30,543 nt of DNA from a virus. Of this stretch, positions 1 through 8,494 are shown piece after piece. The notes under the pieces were generated by a model. The model did no database searches. It was not told where the DNA came from and saw only the letters and a list, made by a program, of their open reading frames with translations. Made by a program: the position numbers and the translations under genes. The stretch is taken from the IMG/VR virus record IMGVR_UViG_3300020470_000134, positions 1 to 30,543 of that record; one strand, written 5' to 3'. The stretch's first letter is position 1, and each line of letters begins with the position of its first letter.

Positions 1-2
1 CA

Positions 3-1448
3 GCCGATCAAGTTTTAAAATCTGACGGCACTGACATAGCGTGGGGAGATGCTGCTGGTGGAGGAGCTACCTATGCTCCTACTGTCGGGACAGACACTTT
101 TAGCACACCTTTTCACGCGAATATGTCGGGACAAGGTTTCGGTAATGTAATGGCTCTAGGTAACAATTATATCGCTTGTTTTCGTGGCAGAGATACTAAT
201 GTAACTGATAGGTCGAAAGGCAATAAATTTATAGTAACGACTGCTTTCAGTCAGAACCAAACAGCTACTAATGCCGGTAACTATAGCGGTGGATACGCAA
301 CTATTTATTTTGATGTTGTGCCGAGTACGAGAACAGTGACTTGGAGTTCAAATTGGGAGCGAACTTGGCATCATAGTAATTATGCTGGAAACATTCATTC
401 GACTTCCCAATATTTCACAATCGAGGGATCGGGTCAGATGACTCAAAACGGCTATTATGTTTGGTCGAATCAAGGAAGTCATAGTTTTAACATTACCAAT
501 TATGGTTTCAATGATAGTGGAACATATAACACTCATGTTGCTGGCACTGGTAATGGTAATGGTCTATATCATTCAGGTGGTCATCGTGAGGTACTGCCGA
601 CAAATGACTCAGCTAATGGTTATATAGCTAACGTGGGTTATGACAACGCGAACAGTCGGGCGAGCTACCGGATAATGACCGTTGATTCAACTAATGGCGG
701 CATGAACATGGGCAGCATGACCCAATGCCAAAACACAACCTCTTCAACAGTCGAATCTATCCGTATGATCCATCAACCAGGAATTTATCCCGATGCGACC
801 AATGATTTCCCTGTGCAAATTTGGCGATACAACGTAGATAGCAACTATTCAGCGCAAACACTAAATCGTTCCGGTAATGTGAGCAACGAAATTAACACAG
901 GGATGGATAAAACACGCTATCAAGGTTTTGCTTTCTTGTTGATGGATGGCAGCACTCCGGTAGTCATGATGTATGACTCTTGGTTTGAAGCATCTCGATG
1001 GACTCAATATGACGCTGCACCTACTCATTTTCCAACCTCAAACGCAGGAGGATGGATACCAAAAATTCAAATGCACTATTACGGTCAAGGTGGCTTTATC
1101 GCCACTGGCGTTGAAAATGAATTTATGTGTTTTGAGAGTGTGCATCCACGCTATGATTATTTTTCGGGACAGAACACTTTAAAGAAATTCAAAATAAATC
1201 CAACCAACGGTAAATTTACAGACATTTATTACTGCGACATTGATAACTCTGTTGCTGGTTGGTTTCACAGAGCTGGCACTCTTTATTATCACAAATTATT
1301 TGGACTGTACGGTGACGATGGCAGTTCTTCAACGCTCACACATCTACTTGTTGTGTCTTTAGATGGTTCTTACCACCGTGCATCGCATGGAGCACAAGTA
1401 ATCGATCTTCCGACTGCAAGCGATTGGAAGGCTTATCCAGCTAATTAA
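3..1448 (+). CDS. Tail fibre / receptor-binding protein, 5' end missing
   Basis: The reading frame is open from base 3, so this is the C-terminal 481 residues of a longer protein; the first Met (123) is internal. The visible start reads ADQVLKSDGTDIAWGD, the short repeat typical of phage tail-fibre and appendage proteins just before a C-terminal receptor-binding module. The rest is Gly/Asn/Ser/Thr/Tyr-rich with alternating aromatic residues and no membrane segment, as expected of a beta-rich trimeric fibre. Its place upstream of lysis and tail genes fits a virion adhesin. No enzymatic motif is visible. The assignment rests on composition and the linker repeat, so the exact virion position (fibre or spike) is inferred. 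Confidence 0.7.
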   Translation, partial: ADQVLKSDGTDIAWGDAAGGGATYAPTVGTDTFSTPFHANMSGQGFGNVMALGNNYIACFRGRDTNVTDRSKGNKFIVTTAFSQNQTATNAGNYSGGYATIYFDVVPSTRTVTWSSNWERTWHHSNYAGNIHSTSQYFTIEGSGQMTQNGYYVWSNQGSHSFNITNYGFNDSGTYNTHVAGTGNGNGLYHSGGHREVLPTNDSANGYIANVGYDNANSRASYRIMTVDSTNGGMNMGSMTQCQNTTSSTVESIRMIHQPGIYPDATNDFPVQIWRYNVDSNYSAQTLNRSGNVSNEINTGMDKTRYQGFAFLLMDGSTPVVMMYDSWFEASRWTQYDAAPTHFPTSNAGGWIPKIQMHYYGQGGFIATGVENEFMCFESVHPRYDYFSGQNTLKKFKINPTNGKFTDIYYCDIDNSVAGWFHRAGTLYYHKLFGLYGDDGSSSTLTHLLVVSLDGSYHRASHGAQVIDLPTASDWKAYPAN

Positions 1449-1456
1449 GATGACAC

Positions 1457-1627
1457 ATGAATATTTTTATATTGGTTATCGTTATAGGAGGAATCGCAGC
1501 AATTACAAATTGTGATGAGGGATTGTGTTTTGAGCAAAAAACTAACTGTGAAAGATTTGCTCAAAGAATTATTTTAAATTCTGTAAACACAAACATCTCT
1601 GCAATGTGCAAAAGGGTAGAATTATGA
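1457..1627 (+). CDS. Small membrane or secreted protein, 56 aa, unknown
   Basis: A short ATG frame just after the fibre gene. Residues 2-17 (NIFILVIVIGGIAAIT) form a hydrophobic segment, followed by a polar tail with four cysteines (C19, C24, C31, C49). The stop codon overlaps the next gene's ATG in the ATGA arrangement (1624-1627), typical of translational coupling and the main reason to believe it. It could be an exported Cys-bonded peptide or a small lysis-associated membrane protein; no family is recognised. The RBS is weak. Confidence 0.5.
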   Translation: MNIFILVIVIGGIAAITNCDEGLCFEQKTNCERFAQRIILNSVNTNISAMCKRVEL

Positions 1628-2121
1628 TTGGGGAGGCTATGCTTGCTATAAAAGCATTAGACTCCGCATTTGTTTTATGCCAAACAGCTATTGCAAAGAA
1701 AAAAGACGTTGAGGACATGGCGAGTGAGGTTGGTAAATTCTTCACAGCCAAGAAGAAAGTAGAAGAACATATTAATAAAGCTAGGAATGCTGGTACTGAA
1801 GATTTGTTGGTGGGTTCAGCTCTTGAAGAAGCTATAACGATAGATCAGCAAGAAGAACGGATTGAGAAGATGATGGAAAAAATCCGTGATCATTATATGC
1901 GTCAAGGAAAGACACACAGATGGGGCAAGATCAAAGCTGAAGCAGCCAAGATAGAAAAGAAACGTGCAATAAAGGCAAAACAAAGAGCAGCACAACAGAG
2001 TGAAGAAGATCAGTTCATGGAAGACTTGAAATTGATCTTTAAAATTTTAGTAGGAGGAGCCGCATTGACGGCAGCTATTTTGTACGCAGTCGTATTTTTT
2101 TCTACAATGGGAAATGACTAA
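1624..2121 (+). CDS. Coiled-coil protein with C-terminal membrane anchor, unknown
   Basis: 165 aa. The ATG at 1624 is preferred over the upstream GTG (1606) because AAGGG lies about 7 nt before it and it overlaps the previous stop. The body is highly charged and Lys/Glu/Ala-rich, probably helical or coiled coil (roughly residues 25-135). A single hydrophobic segment near the end (ILVGGAALTAAILYAVVFF) would make it a tail-anchored membrane protein with the body in the cytoplasm. Its place between the fibre and lipase/holin genes suggests a lysis or membrane role, but it is not a standard Rz: those have an N-terminal anchor. Confidence 0.6.
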   Translation: MIGEAMLAIKALDSAFVLCQTAIAKKKDVEDMASEVGKFFTAKKKVEEHINKARNAGTEDLLVGSALEEAITIDQQEERIEKMMEKIRDHYMRQGKTHRWGKIKAEAAKIEKKRAIKAKQRAAQQSEEDQFMEDLKLIFKILVGGAALTAAILYAVVFFSTMGND

Positions 2122-2139
2122 AAGTATTAATATATAACT

Positions 2140-2847
2140 ATGAAAGGCATAACAACTACATTAACAAATGATGAGATCGAGGAAGCTTGCTCCCTGGCAG
2201 AGCAAGCTTACGATGAGTCCATAGATGGAGCTACTCGTTTTGACAGTTCTTTAGGCACCACAGCCTTCTATCTTTATAGCAATGATATCCAATACATAAT
2301 TTTTAGAGGCACCCAAGAAGGCAAAGATTGGCTTATGAATATAAGTGCAATCCCCTGGAGAGTTAACGGTCGCTGGGTACATGGTGGCTTTGCTGCTGCA
2401 CAAGGATCCGTCTGGAAGGACATACGCAAGAGGCTAGATCCGAGAAAGAAAACTTATTGTATCGGGCATTCGCTAGGAGGTGCCTGTGCAACGATAAGCG
2501 CCTTGAAGTTAAGAAATTTTCATGATGTCAGATTAATCACGTTTGGTAGACCGAATGTATTTTTTAAAAGCAAAAAAAAGTTAGAAAACATAGTCAATAT
2601 TTCTGTCGTGGCAGGAAGCGACTTGGTTGCACTTATTCCTAAGATTTTCTATCAGGCAGATATAAACCAAGACATTATTTATTTTGGCAAAGATGGCAAC
2701 AATTATTTAAACCCATCAAAAGATTTTAGAGATGGAGATCGCAGGATTGGTGATTCTATTTCTGATCACATGATGGACAAAAGTTACACACCCAGGGTCA
2801 AAGACTGCAATGTTGAGGAGCTTATATGCGATATATCTACCCCTTAG
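2140..2847 (+). CDS. Class 3 (fungal-type) lipase / esterase
   Basis: 235 aa alpha/beta hydrolase. The nucleophile elbow GHSLGGA has Ser111; FRGT at 55-58 fits the oxyanion-hole strand of lipase class 3; Asp161 (VAGSDLVALIP) and His210 (SDHMMD) complete the likely triad with the spacing usual for the family. It would cleave acyl esters such as phospholipids or lipid storage esters. No signal peptide is seen, so it is cytoplasmic until lysis or packaged in virions. It sits beside a lipoprotein and a holin, which suggests a role in lysis or envelope penetration. The fold call is strong; substrate and role are inferred. Confidence 0.85.
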   Translation: MKGITTTLTNDEIEEACSLAEQAYDESIDGATRFDSSLGTTAFYLYSNDIQYIIFRGTQEGKDWLMNISAIPWRVNGRWVHGGFAAAQGSVWKDIRKRLDPRKKTYCIGHSLGGACATISALKLRNFHDVRLITFGRPNVFFKSKKKLENIVNISVVAGSDLVALIPKIFYQADINQDIIYFGKDGNNYLNPSKDFRDGDRRIGDSISDHMMDKSYTPRVKDCNVEELICDISTP

Positions 2848-3041
2848 TTTTCATGGTTATTACTGGTTGTCAGGTCAGTGAAGAAATGATTGCAAACAAA
2901 GAACTGTATTGTAGTGGGGTATATAAAGGAATAAGAGCAGTAGGGCGTGTAGCAACAGAGGTTACAACTGGTGTCGCAATACCAGATGTTTGCGACACCA
3001 TTGATGAAATAGTTGAGGAAGATAGCCTGGGAAAGTCATAA
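2826..3041 (+). CDS. Small lipoprotein, 71 aa
   Basis: Starts inside the end of the lipase gene (22-nt overlap). The N-terminus MRYIYPLVFMVITGC is a short lipoprotein signal with lipobox ITGC, so Cys15 would be lipidated and the 57-residue remainder exposed in the periplasm. Two further cysteines (C29, C56) may form a disulfide. Because it is next to the holin it could be an outer-membrane spanin subunit, but it lacks the Pro-rich stretch of Rz1; a superinfection-exclusion lipoprotein is an alternative. Confidence 0.65.
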   Translation: MRYIYPLVFMVITGCQVSEEMIANKELYCSGVYKGIRAVGRVATEVTTGVAIPDVCDTIDEIVEEDSLGKS

Positions 3042-3081
3042 ACAACATTGAGGCTGGAATAAAGGTGTATTTACTAACACT

Positions 3082-3561
3082 ATGAAACTAGGTGGATTGC
3101 TCAAATCATTAGCTCCTACGATTGCTAGTGCAGCAGGTGGGCCAATGGCAGGAATGGCAGTCAAAATGGCAGCTTCTAAGTTGGGTTTGCCAGAAACTAC
3201 GACAGCAAATGAGATAGAGGATTTAATCGAAAGACAGCCTGAAAAAGCGGTTCTTGTAAAACAGGCAGATGCTGATTTCAAAAACCGTATTAGAGAGATG
3301 GAAATAGACTTAGAAAGTTTTAAGACAGAGGTTCAAGACAGACAAGATGCAAGAGAAAAAAATAGAGAAGCAAACGATTGGACTCCTCGGATATTTATCA
3401 TTTTGTGCTTGCTGTTGTATGGAGGATTTATTTGCATGATTACGATTATGCCTCACGATCAAAACGATGAAACCATAATCTCACTCGTACTCGGACAGCT
3501 CTCGGCCCTCTTAGGTACTGGGGGTGCATATTATTTCGGCTCTCAAAGTGGTAAGAAATAA
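3082..3561 (+). CDS. Holin of the GTA 3TM type
   Basis: 159 aa. The N-terminal amphipathic Gly/Ala segment (LLKSLAPTIASAAGGPMAGM), a charged helical middle (about 45-100) ending in DRQDAREKNREANDWTPR, and two C-terminal hydrophobic segments (about 103-123 and 132-153) match the layout of the GTA_holin_3TM family. Such holins make the inner-membrane lesions that release the lysozyme. The muralytic partner is not next door but in the packaging module at 28034-28459. Its stop overlaps the next ATG by one base (TAATG). The RBS is poor (AAAGGTG about 14 nt upstream). Confidence 0.75.
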   Translation: MKLGGLLKSLAPTIASAAGGPMAGMAVKMAASKLGLPETTTANEIEDLIERQPEKAVLVKQADADFKNRIREMEIDLESFKTEVQDRQDAREKNREANDWTPRIFIILCLLLYGGFICMITIMPHDQNDETIISLVLGQLSALLGTGGAYYFGSQSGKK

Positions 3562-4985
3562 TGGATGAGGATAAGGACGATTTATACGGAGCGATCCGAG
3601 ACAGAAAGTATATTGGTTCTGACGATGCCCCTTACAGTGGTTCATCTTCTCGCGCCTTGGAAGAAATACTAGTCACTAAGCAATTTGATCCTTTTGCTCT
3701 TGGGGATCAATTCGACAATGTCTTAGATTACAGAAGTGCTATAGATGATTTTTTTGCCGATCAAGCGAGTGGCGTATTGGGTGATAATCAATTAGCAACA
3801 GCTCAAAGTGTAGGGAGTTCGTTAGATTTATCTGGTGATGCAATACAAGCATCTGTCAGAGATAGTGCTTTCGCAAGAATAGATGAAATAAACGCAGACC
3901 CTACGTTAACAAAAGAACAAAAAAGAGAGGCAGCTTCCGAAGTTTTAACTATATTAAATATACCGCATGATCCAGACACTTTAGATCCTTTTAGTCGTAC
4001 TGACAAAGATGGATTTATTGGCAGAGAATTGGCTGCGGATACTGGTGCAGATGCTGGAGCTACAAATGGAGGTTTAGTGCTTGGACCAGGGGTGCCTAGT
4101 CAATCTGGGGGAGGAGCATCGAGTCCTCCTGGTGGATCTAAAGGAGGAGGAGGAGGAAAACCACCAAACAATAACAATCAACAACAGACAACACCTGGTA
4201 ATCAAAATGCAAATGCTGGGCAGCAAGGTTCTAACAATAATGATCAAGACACATCAACAAATCAACCTACAGATTTAAGTCAAACAGGCGCCGTAGATCC
4301 TAGTTCAAATGTTTACACCTATGATGCAGACAAAGATGTGTTTGTGCATGCGGATGGAACAACATACAAAAATGATCAATCGGTTGGAGGTAAGTTTGTC
4401 GGTGGAGGTTTGTTAGATGGAAAACAATATTCGATTCTTCCAACCTCCGATGGCGGTGCTTTTGCGGAACATGCCTTAGATACAGATTTAGATAAAACAA
4501 AAATAGATATAGCTGGCAATGTTAGTGACCTTAATAATTCAAATAATGATAAGTCAGGCACAAATAACAATATTGGTGGCGATGATTACGGTACAGCAAC
4601 TGTTGATACGACAGTTACTGGAAGACGAACTCCTTCTGGTGGAGGGATAGTCGTAGCATTACCTCCTGGGGGAGGTGTTGGTCCTGCTGGCCCTGCTGGC
4701 CCCACGGGAGGAGTCGGTCCTGCTGGTCCTGCTGGTCCTGCTGGTGCTGCTGGTGCTGCTGGAGGAGTTGGTCCTGCTGGCCCTGCTGGCCCTGCCGGAG
4801 TTGCTGGGGCTGTTGGTGCTACAGGTGCGACTGGAGCAAAAGGCGACAAGGGCGAAAAAGGTGACCCTGGAATAACTACTTTGATGACAATTGCAGACAA
4901 TACACCAGTAACAGATCAAGCGAGATCTAAATTAGACAGGATTAGGTTAGATCCTACATCTCTTCTATCGAGGTTATTCGGATGA
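3561..4985 (+). CDS. Collagen-like virion protein
   Basis: 474 aa. The N-terminal region (1-150) is acidic with no recognised domain. It is followed by a Gly/Ser/Asn/Gln-rich linker (about 160-240) and, at about 370-437, by an almost unbroken Gly-X-Y repeat (GPAGPAGPTGG... to GDKGEKGDPG) of about 20 triplets, ending in a short conserved-looking C-terminus (SKLDRIRLDPTSLLSRLFG). Collagen triplets in phages form trimeric rods in fibres or decoration proteins. The gene lies between holin and tail adaptor and overlaps the latter (ATGA), so a structural role is likely. The large antisense frames over this stretch are by-products of the repeat. Confidence 0.75.
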   Translation: MDEDKDDLYGAIRDRKYIGSDDAPYSGSSSRALEEILVTKQFDPFALGDQFDNVLDYRSAIDDFFADQASGVLGDNQLATAQSVGSSLDLSGDAIQASVRDSAFARIDEINADPTLTKEQKREAASEVLTILNIPHDPDTLDPFSRTDKDGFIGRELAADTGADAGATNGGLVLGPGVPSQSGGGASSPPGGSKGGGGGKPPNNNNQQQTTPGNQNANAGQQGSNNNDQDTSTNQPTDLSQTGAVDPSSNVYTYDADKDVFVHADGTTYKNDQSVGGKFVGGGLLDGKQYSILPTSDGGAFAEHALDTDLDKTKIDIAGNVSDLNNSNNDKSGTNNNIGGDDYGTATVDTTVTGRRTPSGGGIVVALPPGGGVGPAGPAGPTGGVGPAGPAGPAGAAGAAGGVGPAGPAGPAGVAGAVGATGATGAKGDKGEKGDPGITTLMTIADNTPVTDQARSKLDRIRLDPTSLLSRLFG

Positions 4986-5626
4986 CATATTTGGAATTAA
5001 TAAATGGCGTGTTGAAACGGTTGCGCGAAAGCACCGTTACAACAGCGCCAGAGAATGATTATTCAGTGTTAATAGGCGAATTAGTTAATGATGCTAAAAA
5101 GCAAATAGAATTGCGACACGAATGGACCGCATTAAGAACTACTTTGACATTTAATACTGTTCCATCTACGTCACAGTACACGCTGACAAACGCCTATCAA
5201 AACGCAATTTTTAAACAGGCGATGAATAATGCAACTAATAACTATATGAATCAGCGCGATTTGACTTATTTCAATAACAATACAGTTTTAGCGACTGCTC
5301 CTTCAGGATCTCCAACAGATTTTATGTTTGAAGGAACGAGCGCAGATGGTTATCTAAAAGTTAAATTAAATCCAGTGCCAGATGCTGCTCAAGAATTGAG
5401 ATTCGATATGATTATTCCACAAGTTGATTTAGTGGCTGACACTGATGTTTTGTCCATTCCGAGCAACCCTGTGTTGCAATTAGCTTTCGGTATGGCATTA
5501 CGTGAAAGAGGAGAAACTGGAGGCATGTCAGCAGCAGAACAATTTCAAGTTGCTGATTCAGCTTTAAGTGATGCGATTGCGATAGATCAAAACAGATATC
5601 AAAACGAAACCTATTACGCAGTTTAA
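4982..5626 (+). CDS. Head-to-tail adaptor / tail tubular protein A-like
   Basis: 214 aa. The start MTYLELINGVLKRLRE, followed by a helical region with DAKKQIELRHEWTALR and a central beta-rich insertion, is the pattern of podovirus adaptor proteins (T7 gp11 / P22 gp4-like ring proteins) that bind below the portal. It sits directly before the tubular-B-like gene, the usual order. Start is fixed by the ATGA overlap with the collagen-like gene. Confidence 0.7.
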   Translation: MTYLELINGVLKRLRESTVTTAPENDYSVLIGELVNDAKKQIELRHEWTALRTTLTFNTVPSTSQYTLTNAYQNAIFKQAMNNATNNYMNQRDLTYFNNNTVLATAPSGSPTDFMFEGTSADGYLKVKLNPVPDAAQELRFDMIIPQVDLVADTDVLSIPSNPVLQLAFGMALRERGETGGMSAAEQFQVADSALSDAIAIDQNRYQNETYYAV

Positions 5627-5629
5627 ACT

Positions 5630-7159
5630 ATGGCTCAACAATTACAGAACATTACGATAGCAGCTCCTGGTTTTGGTGGAATCAATACTCAAGATTCTCC
5701 ACTTTTACAGCCCCAGGGATTTGCTTCTATTTGCGATAATGCTGTTATTGATAAGCAAGGAAGAATAGCAGCAAGAAAAGGACACAGCATGGTCAGCACT
5801 AACGGTGCCAGTGTGCTTGGTTCTAGTGATGGTATTGAACATATTAATGAGTTTGTCCAAGAGGATGGTGTTAAAGTTTTTTTCTCTGCTGGTAATAATG
5901 CTATTTTCTCTGGCGACACAACTTTAACAGATATAACTCCTGGTGCTTATACTATTACGGCTAATAATTGGTCGAGCTGCAGTTTGGGCAATAAGTTCTA
6001 CATGTTTCAAAGAGATCATGCTCCGCTAGTTTATGATCCCTCTACATCAGCATTAACGCTTATTACAGCACATGCTGCCGCCCAGGGAACACCTCCACAT
6101 GCTCACATTTGTTTGGCAGCTTACGGTCGAGTATGGGCTGCTGACGTTACTGGCAACAAAAAGACTTTGTACTGGTCTGATCTGCTTGATGGAGTAGATT
6201 GGAATTCAGGATCAAGCGGATCCCTGGACCTTACAAATGTTTGGCCTAGTGGTTACGATGAAATTACTGCATTGGGAACACATAACAATTTCTTAATTAT
6301 ATTTGGTAAACACAGCCTTATTGTTTATGCAGGAGCAGATGATCCTTCTACAATGGTTCTTAGTGATACAGTAGAAAATATAGGTGCTGTTTCCAGAGAT
6401 GTAGTTGTAAGTATTGGTTCTGATTTAATTTTCGTTGATTTTACTGGTGTTCGTAGTCTTGGCAGGACCATACAAGAAAAATCAGCTCCTATTGGAGATA
6501 TATCGAGAAATGTTAATTTTGATATCAAGACTTTAATTGCTGCAGATTATGCAAATATTAAAACAGTATTCGACCCTAACAACGCTTTTGTTTTAATAGC
6601 GTTTACTGGTATTGGTTCTACTTATGCTTTTGATACACGTTTTCCTTTAGACGATGGCAGTTTAAGAGCGACAACGTGGTCATCTATATTGCCACTTGCA
6701 TTTTTATTGAACGATTCTGATGAACTTTTGTTCGGTATAAAGTCAGGCGTGTCAAAGTACAATTTGATGACTGATATTGGTAACGACTATGTCATGTCTT
6801 ACTACAGCCATCCTATGGATTTTGGTGATTCATCTAGGCTCAAATTCCTTAAAAAAATTAATCTAATCACTTTCCAAGGGTCAGAAGCAAATGTCACTCT
6901 GCAATGGGCGTATGACTATAAATCCAGTTATAAAAAACGAGTATTCACGTTACCTCAAAGTAATGAGGCTTTTTATAATTTAAGTGAGTTTAATGAAGGT
7001 GCCGAATATTCTGAATCACCACAATTAATTAACGAACAGCGTGTTAATGCAAGCGGATCTGGAACTGTAGTCCAGATCGGCTTGGAAACAACTGTCAGTG
7101 GCAAAGAGATAGCCATCCAACAACTAAACGTCCAAAGTTTAGTTGGCAGGATGCTTTAG
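5630..7159 (+). CDS. Tail tubular protein B-like / stabilisation protein
   Basis: 509 aa. The N-terminal DNAVIDKQGRIAARKGH signature and many beta-strand segments (KTLYWSDLLDGVDW, NNFLIIFGKHSLIVYAG, DLIFVDFTGVRSLGR) are typical of the tail hub or nozzle proteins of podoviruses (T7 gp12 / P22 gp10-like beta-propellers). It follows the adaptor gene by 3 nt. It would form the distal tail nozzle through which DNA passes. Length fits this group of medium-size nozzle proteins. Confidence 0.75.
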   Translation: MAQQLQNITIAAPGFGGINTQDSPLLQPQGFASICDNAVIDKQGRIAARKGHSMVSTNGASVLGSSDGIEHINEFVQEDGVKVFFSAGNNAIFSGDTTLTDITPGAYTITANNWSSCSLGNKFYMFQRDHAPLVYDPSTSALTLITAHAAAQGTPPHAHICLAAYGRVWAADVTGNKKTLYWSDLLDGVDWNSGSSGSLDLTNVWPSGYDEITALGTHNNFLIIFGKHSLIVYAGADDPSTMVLSDTVENIGAVSRDVVVSIGSDLIFVDFTGVRSLGRTIQEKSAPIGDISRNVNFDIKTLIAADYANIKTVFDPNNAFVLIAFTGIGSTYAFDTRFPLDDGSLRATTWSSILPLAFLLNDSDELLFGIKSGVSKYNLMTDIGNDYVMSYYSHPMDFGDSSRLKFLKKINLITFQGSEANVTLQWAYDYKSSYKKRVFTLPQSNEAFYNLSEFNEGAEYSESPQLINEQRVNASGSGTVVQIGLETTVSGKEIAIQQLNVQSLVGRML

Positions 7160-7169
7160 GAGATTAAAA

Positions 7170-7403
7170 GTGACTAACTATGTGAAAACGACAAATTTCG
7201 CTGCGAAAGACGCTCTAGTAAGCGGAAATCCTAATAAGGTGGTAAAAGGTGGTGAGATAGACGCTGAACTAAATAACATCGCTACAGCATCAGCAACAAA
7301 AGCAGACGCTAATAATGCAAATTTTACGGGTCTGACAACTTTTGCTGATGTCAATATCACTGGCACCTCAACGATTGCCACGATTGATGGAGGTACTTAC
7401 TGA
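7170..7403 (+). CDS. Small structural protein, fibre-N-terminus-like
   Basis: 77 aa. GTG at 7170 is chosen because AGGAG (7158-7162) lies 7 nt upstream; the frame stays open further upstream with no RBS. The sequence TNYVKTTNFAAKDAL...NPNKVVKGGEIDAELNNIATA resembles the conserved N-terminal attachment region of tail-fibre/appendage proteins in environmental podoviruses, here as a free-standing protein ending in TIDGGTY. It may be a split attachment adaptor for a separate fibre. It overlaps the next gene by one base (TGATG). Confidence 0.6.
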   Translation: MTNYVKTTNFAAKDALVSGNPNKVVKGGEIDAELNNIATASATKADANNANFTGLTTFADVNITGTSTIATIDGGTY

Positions 7404-8494
7404 TGTCTCATACTTGGTATCACCCTAAATGGGTAGAAGATATAGAAGATACTATTAGCTCTGGTAAAGACAGTGTTAATAACTTTTTGACAGATGAGAG
7501 CAATAAAGGTACTCGCAACTTAATCGCTGCGATTGGTGGAATAGCCAGTGCAGATAAAGCAGCAGATAGAATTGAAGGTTTAGGTGATACAGCAAAGACA
7601 ACTTTAGATAGTTTGCGTGATGAACTAAAAACAAGTACTAAGTTCGATCCTTTTACAGTTACGGCTGGTCCTGGCAAAGTGACTTTTGATGATAAAGGGG
7701 GTTCGGCTTATACGTTAGACAGTCCTTTTGATAAATTAAAAACTGATTTATCGGGTGCTGCTAACTTTGGTTACAACACAGTTTTTGGAAAAACTGTTGA
7801 CCCTGATACTGGTGAAGTAAGTTTTAATCCGACAAAAGAACGTAATGCACTTATCAATTTATTGACTAGTCCTTTTGGCGGTAATGTAAATCCTGTAACT
7901 GGTCAGGTTGATAGATCTGATAGGGATGCCAGGGAGCAAGCTGTCTATGATCGTCTACGTGAAATAAGAACTCCACAAGAACAACGAGCGCAAGATCAAT
8001 TAAACAATCAATTGTTTAATCAAGGTCGATCTGGATTGCAGACAGCTGCTTATGGTGGATCTCCTGAACAGTTCGCATTATCGAAAGCAATCGAAGAACA
8101 AAAAAGTCGAGATGCTTTAACAGCTATGGGTTTTGCTAGAGAGGATGCGGCTATGGAAGCAGACTCGATAGCAAGAGCTTTGGGCCTAGAGGTTGATCAA
8201 AAGCGTCTTGGTGTTGATGCCTCTTCTTCAGCGCTGCGCGATTCTCTCCTGGGCGATAGTTTCCTATCGCAGCTTACTCAGCCGTCCATTAATGTTGCTG
8301 ACCTTATTAGCACAGCAGATCGTCAGATGGCTGGTTACGAGAGAGATCTTGTTAGTCAGATGCTCGACTACGATCTCGGTACCGAAGAGCTTGCGACTGT
8401 GTTAAGACAGCAAGGATTGTCTAGTCTATTGGATTTTTTAGCCAGCGGTGAATATAACTCAGATTTAAGCGCAATATTAGGAGGAGATAGCTGA
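7403..8494 (+). CDS. Internal virion protein-like, unknown
   Basis: 363 aa. No catalytic motif. An N-terminal Ala/Gly-rich helix (GTRNLIAAIGGIASADKAADRI) precedes a region with TGEVSFNPTKERNALINLL and a long charged helical part (about 160-290, EQRAQDQLNNQLFNQGRSGLQ...). This composition and the position right after the nozzle gene match the small internal/ejection proteins of podoviruses (gp14-like position). One-base TGATG overlaps on both sides place it in one translationally coupled block. Function is inferred from position. Confidence 0.55.
   Translation: MSHTWYHPKWVEDIEDTISSGKDSVNNFLTDESNKGTRNLIAAIGGIASADKAADRIEGLGDTAKTTLDSLRDELKTSTKFDPFTVTAGPGKVTFDDKGGSAYTLDSPFDKLKTDLSGAANFGYNTVFGKTVDPDTGEVSFNPTKERNALINLLTSPFGGNVNPVTGQVDRSDRDAREQAVYDRLREIRTPQEQRAQDQLNNQLFNQGRSGLQTAAYGGSPEQFALSKAIEEQKSRDALTAMGFAREDAAMEADSIARALGLEVDQKRLGVDASSSALRDSLLGDSFLSQLTQPSINVADLISTADRQMAGYERDLVSQMLDYDLGTEELATVLRQQGLSSLLDFLASGEYNSDLSAILGGDS

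Noticed and set aside
4586-4919. Long Pro/Ala- and Ser/Arg-rich antisense frames over the collagen stretch
   Set aside because: They arise from the repetitive Gly-X-Y codons; no RBS, and the + strand frame is clearly the gene.
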